Shown here in pieces: positions 27,035-36,500 of a stretch of 64,000 nucleotides of DNA. The stretch's first letter is position 1. Every line of letters begins with the position of its first letter. The translations under genes and the position numbers were made by a program. Under the pieces are notes generated by a model. That model did no database searches. It was not told where the DNA came from and saw only the letters and a list, made by a program, of their open reading frames with translations. Source of the DNA: Dicaeum eximium (Eukaryota > Chordata > Aves > Passeriformes > Dicaeidae). Location: positions 41,001-105,000 of the forward strand of contig VWZP01002584.1 in NCBI GenBank assembly GCA_013396995.1. The letters run 5' to 3'.

Positions 27035-29567
27035 GCAGCTAAGTATTTGTGCTTATTACCTGCTCTAAATCTCACTCTAAAATAATCAAATCACACTTAT
27101 TTTAGGTGAGGCTGTTTTAATTATTATCAAGAAACTGTACCATCTTTCTTTTACCAGATTTTGCACATTTAATGAGCTGTGGATGTAAACCCTAAATTGA
27201 GCATAAGATGTATATGAAAAACTTGCAACAATTTAATTTGCCAAATATTTGTCTTACCAATGCTGTAGATAATTCTTATAATTGTGGTAAGCACTGTAGT
27301 TGTACTAGTAACTAAAAATAGTGCAGAATACTAACTCAGTCTAGCAAAGTAAGGATATTTCAAAATAGGGTTCTTAGCATTGCTTGATTGGTATTTCCAG
27401 AGAAAAACTCTGAAGTCAGATGCTACAACTCAGGAATTTTTAATGTTGTAGCAGAAGGTGACACTCTATGCTGTGCTGCAAGAGACACCTGTGAGACAGA
27501 GAAAAAAAAGCAAATGCTTCTGGCACTTTTTTTTTTTTTTTTTTTAATCCATAAGGCTGGTTTTAGAAAAGCAGATTAATCAGAGTTATCAGAGTTATGG
27601 TATCCAGTGACAGCAGGAAACTACTCTTCTGGGGGCTTTGTGAGATACATCTAGCCACAGCACTTACACTGTTTCTACCAACGTCTTCTTTTCCTGGACC
27701 CAGTTCCTGATTGACCAACCTTCCTGTGGAAGACCTTATTGATTGTAGAAGGAATAATAATCATGCTTCAGCATTTCTAAGGATTAAAATCTATAAATTC
27801 TGTTCTCTCATCATGTATTCAATAGTCAGATGGCATCAGAAGCCAGTGACCTGGAACAGAAAAGCACAGAGGAAGACAGAAGACTGTTCTCCGGGAAGGT
27901 CCATGCTCACTGTGTCATTTTTCTTCCTTTCTCTTTTTGTGTTTCTGAAGCTGCCTAACATTACATGCTCTGAATTAGTCTCTGGATCTGCCTTTTGCTC
28001 TAATCCAGTCTAGAAGGACCAGCCTTGTAACTTAGTTGCCTACATTTAAATTACACACTCATCACATGTAGATTTTTTTATATTGAAGATCTCTATTCAC
28101 TTTCAGTAATTGCCTGGGTGAATAGCTCTGGTATCCACAAGCAATTCTATATGACCCACCTCAACTTAAACCTTTCTTCTTTGGGGTGATAACAAGAGGG
28201 TTTTATGGCACCCAGAAAATAGAGTATTTTATGTAATATGTAACATCAGAAATGGTAATTTTGGTTTAGAAGAAAAATGCTGTGAATGGTAGAAAAGAGA
28301 GGGCTATGCTTAGAACACTGGTTATTTAAGCACTGTATCCCAACTTTCATACTTTAAATATCTATTTTAAAGCAGATGCATAGGTCTAGGAATCAATGAA
28401 ATGAAGTATCAGACTGGGAAAGTAATGAAACTTTTATTTGTAACACTGACAAATCCGATCTCACTGCTGCTTTACCAATTAGTCCTGCCTGACTCAATGA
28501 CTGACCTGAGTACGAATTAGTGCAATCTCACTGTGCCATTTCCCTGTTCTAAAGTTCCCCTCAAAAACACCCTTTGAACTGAAGCTTTATGTGCATCGCT
28601 CCTGACAAGTCTTTTCCTCATCCTGCTCACACAAGTATTTAATCAGGTGGCATATTGCTCATGGCCAAACAAATGGTTGGCACATTCAGTTCCTCTGTAC
28701 AGACTTTGCTATTCAAGCAGAGAACATCTGTCCTGTTGGCCGTGTTCACTGGAGTTTATTGAAAGACCAGAGAGACAAGCATATGTTTTTTTATTCCAGT
28801 ATCTGGGCCTAATCTTAGAATGGAAGCACACACTGTTCCTAGCAAACCTTGCTCACAGGACAGTGACTCTGATCTGTGACTTGTCCTGTGCTTGTAAACC
28901 ATAACACCTTTGTACCTCTGCCCTACTGACCCTGCACATCTTTGGATGACTTTTATTTTATTTTGGAGAACTGCTAAATCTTCTCAAAGGATAAAAAAAA
29001 AAAATCAAGGATACACACATGAGCAAAATTTGTGTGTGAAAAGGCTTGGTTAAATCTGGCTGAAACTTTTCAGTTTTGAAAAATATTTAATAGTTGAAAA
29101 GTGGTGTTCTCTGGAAGTGAATTAATAAAATAGCAGCTCTAATGGATAATCCACTGATTTCACTGGGAACATTTGTATGAGTCATTATACTCTTCTACAG
29201 GTACCTCTGTACCTAAGGGTTTTGAAGACAAAGTGTTCTGGCCTGCATCAGCTATTATTAAATTTATCTTAAATTTATTTGAGGAGCAGGAAAAGAACTG
29301 TACACTGTTAAGCTATTTACAATTTAAAACTTTGCTGTAAACAAGTCAGTGTTTTCACTAACACCATTGTATTTGAAATACCCACTACAAAGGGAAATAT
29401 TCTTTAATATTTCACATATGTTATAGAGACTGGCATCAGGTACAGTCCTTTTGTTTTGCCAATCCACACGCACAATGACAAAGAACAACTTTTTGATCAC
29501 TTTAGCCTAGTTAACTTTACTTATAGCTTCATCCATGAGGTAATCTTCAGGTGTAGTGACATATGAC

Positions 29568-30160
29568 CAGCATGGGAGGGAGGGCATTCTGCCCCTCTGC
29601 CCCGCTCTGCTGAGACCCCACCTGCAGGGCTGCATCAGCTCTGGGCTCCCAGCACAGGAAGGACAGGGACTGCTGGAGCCAGGCCAGAGGAGGCACCAAG
29701 GGGATCAGAGGGATGGAGCAGCTCTGCTGGGAGTAAAGGCTGAGAGAATGGGGATTGTTCTGCCTGAAAAAGAGCAGGCTCTGGGTGACCTAACTGGGGC
29801 CTCCCAGTACCTGAAGAGAGCCCACAAGAAATATGGAGAGGGACTTTTGAAAAGAGCATGGAGTGACAGAACAAAGGGGAAGGTTTTCAAACTGAGAGAA
29901 AGTAGGTTTATATTAGACATTAGGAAAAAATGCTTTACTGTGAGGGTGGTGAGGAGGGCCTCACCACCCTCACAGTAAAGGGCCTCACAGGTTGCCCAGA
30001 GAAGCTTTGGCTGCTCCAACCCTGGAAACGTCCAAGGCCAGGCTGGATGAGCTCTGAGCAACCTGGGATAGTGGGAGGTGTTTCCTGGCCATGGCGGGGG
30101 GTTCAGAACTATGTGACCTTAAAGTCCCTTCCAACCCAAACCACTCTGTGATTCCATGGT
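29568..30160 (+). mobile_element. CR1 retrotransposon, ORF2 end plus 3' UTR, with internal hairpin
   Basis: 5'-truncated in ORF2 (ILPLCPALLRPHLQGC) and ending CCACTCTGTGATTCCATGG. Its first 190 bases are nearly identical to the copy at 18668-19403, so both belong to one fairly young subfamily. It carries a perfect inverted repeat at 29933-29980 that is absent from the sister copy. Confidence 0.9.
29933..29980. repeat. Perfect 22-bp inverted repeat inside CR1
   Basis: Left arm 29933-29954, loop AGGG, right arm 29959-29980. The arms are exact reverse complements. The left arm is ordinary CR1 sequence (TTTACTGTGAGGGTGGTGAGG); the right arm is an inverted extra copy. Confidence 0.95.
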
Positions 30161-30439
30161 ATTTATCTGCAGGGCATATTGGGAATATAAGGGAACACCA
30201 TTCCTGATTTGCATCAAGAGGCTTTGGAGTTGTTATCTAGCTTTGTATGAAACGGCAATAATCATCTCAGACACTTAAAAAAGCCAACGGTAAAATAGCT
30301 GTCACTGACTGCACACAAGAATTAAGAAAGAATTAACTTGCAGACCATTTATGGGAGTATGTGTGGGCAGTGTACATTATGCAGAGATACGGTTCGGATC
30401 CTTTACGTGAAGAAATGATTAAATTAGTAAATCTCTAGT
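30161..30439. other. Short spacer before the CpG island
   Basis: Unique AT-leaning sequence between the CR1 copy and the GC-rich block. No feature is recognised. Confidence 0.6.
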
Positions 30440-30562
30440 ATAGACAAAATAAAGGGAGGGCGGTGGAAGGAAGAAAGCAAGGCGAGACAAAACCTTCGGG
30501 ACCCCAGAGCCGCGGCGACAAAAGGCAGCGCGGGGCGCGGGGCGGCCGCTGCCCGCAGCCCG

Positions 30563-30577
30563 ACAGTAGGGGGCGCT
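30563..30577 (+). promoter_or_regulatory. CTCF-like binding motif
   Basis: The sequence ACAGTAGGGGGCGCT closely matches the vertebrate CTCF core (CCASYAGRGGGCR type), including the AGGGGGCGC heart. It lies at the upstream edge of the CpG island, about 2.2 kb before the start codon. In-vivo binding is inferred, not shown. Confidence 0.5.
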
Positions 30578-30637
30578 CGGGCTTCACCGTGAGGCGCTGC
30601 CGCCGGCCCGCCACGGGCGGCACCACGGCGGCGGCCT

Positions 30638-31125
30638 GGGTGTGTGCGACCCCCGAACGGGGCATCTGTGTCCCCATCGCGGCGTGTGTGACCCCTTAAC
30701 GGGGTTTGTGTGTCCACTGTGTGTCTGTGACCCCTGGCGTGTGTGCGATCCCTTAACAGGGCGTCTGTTCCTCTTTAACGGGGTGCCTGTGTCCCTTTAA
30801 TGGGGTGTCTGTGACCCACCCCCACCCCCCACGGGTTGTCTGTGTCCCTCCGGGGTATCTGCGCCTCCTCAGAGGAGCGTCTGTGCCCCCTCCGGGGTGT
30901 GCGTGACCCTTCAGTGGGTGTCTGTGACCCCCAGGGTGTCGGTGACCCCTTTAGGGGCATCTGTGCCCCCATCACGGGCCGGCTGTGACCCCTCACAGGG
31001 TGTGTGTCCCCATCACGGGGTGCCTCAGCTCCCATCGCGGGGTGTCAGCGCTCCCCCCTCATGGGTATCTTTGTCTCTCTCACGGGTGTCTCAGCCCTCT
31101 CACGGGGTATCTGTGCCTCCTCTCG
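30638..31125. repeat. Degenerate GC-rich minisatellite, unit about 22 bp
   Basis: At least 20 diverged head-to-tail copies of a unit close to GGGGTGTCTGTGTCCCC plus a short T/A-containing spacer and CG. Unit length drifts between about 18 and 24, with a few longer ones. Many copies carry CCCC...GGGG arms around TTAA or ATCA, so each can form a small hairpin. The period is not a multiple of three, and the open frames across it are composition artefacts. Confidence 0.8.
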
Positions 31126-31544
31126 GGCTCTGCCCCGCTCCGGCACCGGGAGCCGCTCACAACCCGCTTTCCTCCACGTGGCTCCTTCCCTCGGGTCTCT
31201 CCCTCTTTCTGCTGCGGTGCTTCGGGGTTTGCTACGAGCGTCTGTGGGAGAGGGGCTGTTCTCCCGGTTCCTGGGGGGTGAGGGGGCTCGTTCTCCCGTC
31301 TCCGTCACTGCCGCCTCCGGGGACCTCGGAACTTTCCCGCTGGCGGGAGCTGCGCTGCATCCGAGGGGCCCAAGGGAGGCTTGAGGCTCCTGGGTTTCGG
31401 GAGAGCCTGCCGGCTCTGTGGGACACGTGCGATCTTTTGTTTTGTGTTTTATTTTATTTACCACATTCTTTCCCTTTTCCTCAGAGAGGGCCAGCAGAGA
31501 AATCCCTGGGGAATATCCTTTCAAGGGTCTCACTCACGAGCGCC

Positions 31545-31557
31545 TGCGTGCGCGCGC
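31545..31557. other. Alternating GC/GT tract (Z-DNA prone)
   Basis: GCGTGCGCGCGCG is a strict purine-pyrimidine alternation inside the CpG island about 1.2 kb upstream of the start codon. Such tracts can adopt Z-DNA near active promoters; this is inference from sequence only. Confidence 0.4.
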
Positions 31558-32150
31558 GAGAGGGAAAATGAATAATTAGAGAACAGTTCCATGAAATCAC
31601 TTACCGAAAAATTAGCTGCCCATTAAAGAGGAAGCGGTGAGGAGCAATCATGTAAATCCTACCTACACCCAACTGTAGAGGGGAGGCAGCGATCCTGATT
31701 CCCAGCCCTGCGGCTGCCTGCTGGCATCGCCGTCCCCATCTCCCTACCCCGGGAGGAGAGAGAGGGACGCGTGGGTGTGGAGCGCAGTGGTTTAGTCCAC
31801 ACCCCGCAGCCTCCCTTCCCCAGGCAGCCTCGGGAGCCGCGCTCATTCTCCTCCCTCTCCCTGCCAGCCGGTGTGTCCGCGGCGGCGGGAGGCGGAGGCG
31901 GCGGGAGAGGAGGGGAGAGAGGAGCGGAGCGAGGAGAGGAGCGGCGGAGTCCGGGGCCGCCCGAGAGAGCCGCGGCGGCGGGAGAGCCCCGAACTCCGCG
32001 CAGCCTCCGCCACCGCTCGGCAGCGGCGGCACCGCGCCGGGGTCCTGCCCTCCAACAGTTCCCGCTCCGCTGCCAGTGAGGAGAGAGGTGTAGGGGACAC
32101 GGCTTTAATTATTTTTAATTATTACTATCTTTTTTTTTTTTTTTGAGGGG

Positions 32151-32222
32151 ATGCTGAGAAAGCAAACCGTTCCCCTCCGTGTAGCACATTGCCTGGGCGT
32201 TCCTATTATGGAAGTTAAGTGA
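32151..32222 (+). other. Upstream ORF 1 (23 codons)
   Basis: ATG at 32151 begins MLRKQTVPLRV and ends at TGA 32220-32222, within the probable leader. It may act as a translational brake if the transcript starts upstream of it. No family is recognised. Confidence 0.4.
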
Positions 32223-32320
32223 GAAACTCTACAGCTTGAACTGATTTGGGGAGAGAAAGAGAGAAAGGGGGTAGGGGGAGGGCGAGAGAGAGAGGAAGGC
32301 AAAATAGCCGAACCAAACCA

Positions 32321-32467
32321 ATGGTTTTCCTGCAAAGTGCCGGGAAGTTTGTTGAGCACTTTCTAGGAATCAGGTCCTTTCTCAGAGTCTCTCCTTGTCT
32401 TCCGAAGAAAGAGCTTGCTTTTGGATTGCCATGGATCCTAAAGAGAGTCTTAGACGCACTTGAATAA
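32321..32467 (+). other. Upstream ORF 2 (48 codons)
   Basis: ATG at 32321 (A at -3, G at +4, a strong context) opens MVFLQSAGKFVEHF and runs to a stop at 32465-32467. It is the longest upstream ORF in the leader and is out of frame with the main CDS. uORF 3 lies inside it in another frame. Confidence 0.4.
32431..32463 (+). other. Upstream ORF 3 (10 codons)
   Basis: ATG at 32431 in the CCATGG context reads MDPKESLRRT then TGA. It overlaps uORF 2 in a different frame. Confidence 0.35.
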
Positions 32468-32561
32468 TTCCCCTGCCTGGGCTGGATTGGTGGGAATTTA
32501 GGAAGGAGCGTGTGTGCAAATCAGAAGCCTTCGGAACTCACTCGCTGCTTCTTTAATCTGT

Positions 32562-32615
32562 ATGGATCTAAAAGTGTCACATTCAAGACCTTTGCATCTC
32601 CAGCTTTTGAACTGA
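32562..32615 (+). other. Upstream ORF 4 (17 codons)
   Basis: ATG at 32562 reads MDLKVSHSRPLHLQLLN then TGA at 32613-32615, about 180 bases before the main start. Confidence 0.35.
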
Positions 32616-32690
32616 AGATTTCCCTTTCCACTTTAAGTAGCTGCTAGGAAACTGAAAACTTTTGGACCTACCTCTTACTGCCTTTGGATA

Positions 32691-32743
32691 CTTTTTTCTT
32701 TTTTTTTTTTTCTTTTTTTTCTTTTTTTTTTTTTTTTTTTTTT
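32691..32743 (+). repeat. Pyrimidine / poly-T tract in the leader
   Basis: A 53-base all-pyrimidine tract whose last 22 bases are uninterrupted T (32722-32743). The first AG after it is CCAG at 32767-32770, so it could be a polypyrimidine tract of a leader intron or simply a slippage-prone T run in an unspliced leader. Confidence 0.7.
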
Positions 32744-32789
32744 AATCTCTGTGGAATTGGTCTCGCCAGCGATCGGGATTGTTTTTAAT

Positions 32790-32810
32790 ATGTCAAAATG
32801 GGTCTGCTGA
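32790..32810 (+). other. Overlapping upstream AUG (MSKWVC, 6 codons)
   Basis: An ATG 8 bases before the main start opens six codons in another frame and stops at TGA 32808-32810, inside codons 4-5 of the main frame. Its context has A at -3 but T at +4, weaker than the main ATG. Such an overlap usually lowers initiation at the main AUG or forces leaky scanning. Confidence 0.45.
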
Positions 32811-32852
32811 CGCCACTTCTGCTCTTCGGATTTGCATTTTTTCAAGTCTATG
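32798..32852 (+). CDS. ROBO2: First coding exon (signal peptide) of a probable ROBO2 roundabout receptor
   Basis: Seen: an ATG with a strong initiation context (A at -3, G at +4) opens 18 codons reading MGLLTPLLLFGFAFFQVY. The frame then stops inside a codon at a textbook donor, TATG|GTAAGT (phase 1). The peptide is a typical secretory signal: uncharged start, hydrophobic core LLTPLLLFGFAFF, polar end QVY, and a split codon that becomes Gly if the next exon begins with G. From memory, mammalian ROBO2 starts MSLLMFTQLLLCGFLYVRVDG with its first intron also splitting that Gly. The nucleotides align with one 6-base in-frame gap, keeping GTCTGCTGA, CTGCTCT and GGATTT. Known role: ROBO2 is a single-pass Ig/FNIII receptor for SLIT ligands in axon guidance and kidney development. 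The surrounding desert and intron of at least 31 kb fit that locus. The receptor body lies outside the window. Exon reality is about 0.85; the ROBO2 name is less certain, and another cell-surface gene is possible. Confidence 0.65.
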
Positions 32853-32858
32853 GTAAGT
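32853..32858 (+). other. Splice donor of intron 1
   Basis: GTAAGT follows TATG at the end of the signal-peptide frame, a full match to the U1 consensus. No later exon of this gene could be recognised up to the window end, so intron 1 appears to exceed 31 kb. Confidence 0.8.
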
Positions 32859-33279
32859 TTGCTTATTTTAGATGTGTCATTTCTGTGCAGAAATCCTCTT
32901 CATCTGAATTTGATTTGGGACAGCACATGGATGGCATTATAAGCTTTAACGTTACAGAGCCCTAAGTTTGTTCCTGGTATAAAAATGGTATTTGAGGAGG
33001 GAGGGATCGGAAGAGGGAGAATATATGTTTCCAATAAGCAGCCCTTCCAGTCTCCTAACTTAATGGAAAAGCAGTTTATGAATGGAATAATGTCAGCTTG
33101 AGGTGGCGAGCAAAGAGTAAAAAACTGCCGTGATAAATCTTTTATTTGAGGGTGGGAGGGGGAAAGGAAAAGCACAGCGCTGTTGTAGCTGGTATTACTT
33201 TGCCGCCTTCTATTGTTAAACTTTCCACGGCTAGAGCCAGCTGATGAAATAAATAGGTTAGCCCTGCCTGAGCTCCAGG

Positions 33280-33560
33280 TGAGGCGGACTGGCGGATTTC
33301 CAGAGTCCCTCAACGCCTCGCTGGGCGCTGGCGAGCGGCGGGGAGGGAGGGAAGGGAGGGAGGCGGGCTGGGAGCGCGGGGCGGTGGCGCGGCCCCGACC
33401 ACCCCGCTCCGCCCCCGCCCATCCCCGCCGAGCCGGGCAGGTGGGGCGGCAGCGGCTCCCCAGCCGTTCCGTCCTCATGCCGAGTTTCCCGGAGGGAGGG
33501 TTTGCACGAAGCTTAGCGACGTCTGGGGAAAGGGTGGGTTTCCTTATGAGCACCGCCCCC
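33280..33560. promoter_or_regulatory. GC-box cluster at the start of intron 1
   Basis: A second CpG-rich block lies about 430 bases into intron 1. Several Sp1-type boxes occur at about 33370-33450 (GGGGCGG, CCGCCCCCGCCC, GGGGCGGC). It could be a downstream start site, an enhancer, or the tail of the promoter island. Confidence 0.5.
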
Positions 33561-36500
33561 CACCCTCTGGGTGTGCGCTGCGACGGTTCTTGTGGTTTCG
33601 AGTTTAAGGACTGGATGGGGAGCTGTAAATTACCATCTCGGGGAAGTAGGATTTAGCAGGGCGAGAACTTCAGTGCAAGGGCAAATTGCCTTTGGCAGTA
33701 GGGGTGGGCGCTGTGCTGCTACACAGGCCGGGGATGCACTAGAGCAGCTAAAACACACGACTAGGAGCGAGCATCCAGCTCTACAGAGGGTGTGCTGGCC
33801 CCTAATGCTCGACAGCCCGGCTAGCGTTGGGTATTTGCAGCGCTGAACAGTCCTTTAGGCTTGAGGTGAACGCAGTGCCCGGGACCCTGGGTGTTTTGCC
33901 TGTCTGTTACAGCAAACTTTGTTCCAAAAACCTGTTCACAGCATTTGCTATATCAGACCTGAGGCAAGGGCTCGGGGTTTATTGTTCGCAATCACAGAAT
34001 GCTTTGGGTGTTTCTGCACCACCCCCTAGCAAGAAGGGAGGCAAAATAGAAGAGGGACAGATTCAAGTGCAGTTTTACCTTGGGTACATGATATGCTCTG
34101 CAGTTAAATTTTAGGTTTGGTCAGTTGATAAGAAAATTTCTACATAATATATGCACATGCTGAACTAAACATGAGAAGTTTTAACTGTTAAAGGATTTAA
34201 CAGAACATTTATGTCTGTCAGTGCAATCATAGTTTTGAAGGGATTTTATGTTTTGCTCTATTTTTCTTGCTGTAATAAAAGATCCTTAACTTTAAGACCA
34301 CCGATATTGAAGGTATCTTTGTGTACAAACTGCAAACATCAGGTTATAGAAATGTAATTATTAGTAAGTGTTTAAAATTGTATGTAGCTAGAAGGAATAC
34401 AATTAAAGTGCTCAGTGGAAGTGACAGAATGAATCAGAGGAGCTTGGTGTTACAGAATGTAATTAAAGTACCAGTCTGTTTAGAGATATATGAAACAAAT
34501 GCAATTAACCAGCTTGCTGGAACGACAGGAGCACGACATAATTTATTCGAGTTTTGTCACGGGGAACACATGTAGAATGTTTGTTCTGGTTTAGCCTTAT
34601 ACGGGTGGGGCGGTGCAGGTGAAGCCCACAGCTAATTTAGAGCCAGACCATTAGAAAAAATGGCCAGGAAGCTCCTGGAATATATGTGATACTTCCCTTT
34701 TGTGGGAAGATATTGCAGAGACTGTCAAGTTTGCCTGCATTAACAACTCTCTGAAATAAATAAATAAAGAGCTTTGTGGATAGCACATCATGACCAAGTA
34801 GATATAAGCTGTTATTGTCGAAATGACTAACAAGTAGCTTTGAAGAAATACTGGCAGGCAAGCTTGGCACACAGTGCTTTTGTCTCTTCAGAAGCATAGT
34901 AATTACAATCACATCTTAGGCTGACATATACCACTAGTTGCTTTGAAAAGATCTCTATCAACATCAGCACCATTTGTGATGCTTTAGTTTAAGAATAAAA
35001 GGCAAAACCCAGCAGACTTCTTGTTTTATCGGTTTTTGGTTTGTTTTTTATGTTTGAAAGTTACCTCTTCCTGCATTTCTGGGTTTGAGGAGGTTTAATT
35101 GTTAGGCTTGCTGGGTGTTTTTGTTTTTTCTCTTGGCAAGAGGTCCAGACATAGACACTGTAGCATTTGAAGCATGTTAGCCATCCTTTTCCCTCTGAGT
35201 TTTGTTTTATTTAGTGACTGAAAAGTGGTATAGATCAAAATGATAGAATTTCTCTTCTAAAGTTATTTTTGCTATCCGTGGTTTTAGAACACCTGAAAAT
35301 CACACAGCTTAATGAAAGTGGCAGAAAACATGTGCTACATACACGTATGAAGATTTTAGGGGTTTTATTATTGCACTTTTGATTTTCCTGTAACCCTGCC
35401 CATGTTCTTGCACTCTGATGAGTGAATAACTTGCACTATCTTTTTCTTTAGCTATCAGTCTTGGTTATTGTTCTTGACACAAAGAAAAGAAAGAAAAATC
35501 AAACACAAAAAATCCCAAATACTAAAACACAGAGAACTCCCCCAAACAAACAACAGAACACCCCACTAGACAGAGTCTGCACCATAAAGTAAGCCACTAG
35601 CTACTGGAGTTAAAAGAGCTGATTACAAGTGGATTTTTAATAGTGTTCAATTGATCTTTTATTGTTCTGTGTTTTGTTATCCTTCTTCCAATAATTCATT
35701 TCCAGTAATTAATAAAGTTTAAAAGAACAAATATTAACAGAAAAGGTAATTGATGTGAACACTGGTATTGGTGGGCCAGACCCTGGCCTAGTAAGACTCA
35801 CAAATACTTTCAGTGAAAATGACAACCTTCAGCGTCAGAGCTGGCTTTTAGTCCCTTGAAAACTGCAAGTGTGATGCTCTTGAATGGGAGAAGGTGTTAA
35901 AGATCTATGAGAATAATTCTGTAAAAACAGCATTTGATCACAATATTAATATATTTCAAACCCACTTCTTAATGACAAGTGTGCCTCTGAAATGGTGTGG
36001 TGGCTGAAACATTCTGTATTTCTTTTCCTTTTTATATTTTTTTATTCATTTTATTTCTTCATGCCAATGAGCTACACATCTGTGGCCTTATGCAGGTCCC
36101 TGTTGCCTGTTGGAGAACATGGCTTACATATAAAGCTGGAGTATATTGTTCCAGTGAACATTTGAGCTGACAGGGTCTTGATCTGTCATGTGAATTTCGC
36201 TGTTGATGGATAACCTTTGCTTCTGTGGAATGTGTGCATTTTAATGCCTTAAGAGTAAAATTCTGGAGAGTTTGCAGTTTTGTTTCTTTTACCTTGCTCT
36301 TCCATAGGACCCAATTCTGCGGAGCATTTAAGTGCTTCCATCTCTGAGCCACAGTATTGCTGAAGTTAATAAGAATTTAAACCCATGTTCCAAGTTAATC
36401 ATAAGCTTTAAAACTTTGCTGAGTGAGGATGAATTTATGCCTATGATGACAGGTTTTGCTGAATTAGTCTTAAGATTTTGCTTTCTTTACTTCCTGTCTC

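Larger units (their letters stand above)
22863..29567. other. Non-coding upstream DNA with small CR1 remnants
   Basis: It contains the CR1 pieces at 25421 and 26826 and a T run at about 27529-27546. An 85-residue - strand frame at 23038-23295 has a protein-like composition but matches no family I know. Confidence 0.6.
30440..32100. promoter_or_regulatory. CpG island / promoter region of the 32.8-kb exon
   Basis: This stretch is sharply GC- and CpG-rich between AT-rich flanks. Runs rich in GCGGCGG, CCGCGGC and GCGCGC occur at about 30520-30640, 31530-31560 and 31870-32060. It lies immediately 5' of an exon with a signal peptide, as expected for a CpG-island promoter of a developmental gene. 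No TATA box stands out. The purine-rich GC block at 31870-32060 is the best guess for the start-site region, but no base can be named as the TSS. The island also contains a CTCF-like motif and a minisatellite, listed separately. Confidence 0.75.
32101..32797 (+). promoter_or_regulatory. Probable 5' leader of the ROBO2-like transcript
   Basis: The roughly 700 bases between the GC-rich core and the start codon change from GC-rich to mixed composition and carry several AUGs and short upstream ORFs. They contain T runs at 32131-32144 and 32691-32743. The true 5' end and any splicing cannot be decided from sequence. The pyrimidine tract followed by CCAG at 32767-32770 would also serve as a 3' splice site, in which case the ATG exon would begin at 32771. 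Confidence 0.5.

Noticed and set aside
30897..31571. 224-codon + strand frame in the GC-rich block
   Set aside because: It lies across the minisatellite and CpG island where stop codons are rare. The residue pattern just reflects the 22-bp repeat, no domain is seen, and frames on the other strand are equally open.
31045..32032. Long - strand frames of 140-160 codons in the CpG island
   Set aside because: Arg/Pro/Ala-rich translation of GC-rich DNA with no recognisable domain, start context or splice structure.
33989..34009. Isolated CR1-tip-like string AATCACAGAATGCTTTGGGTG
   Set aside because: Only 21 bases with no continuation into CR1 sequence; too short to call.
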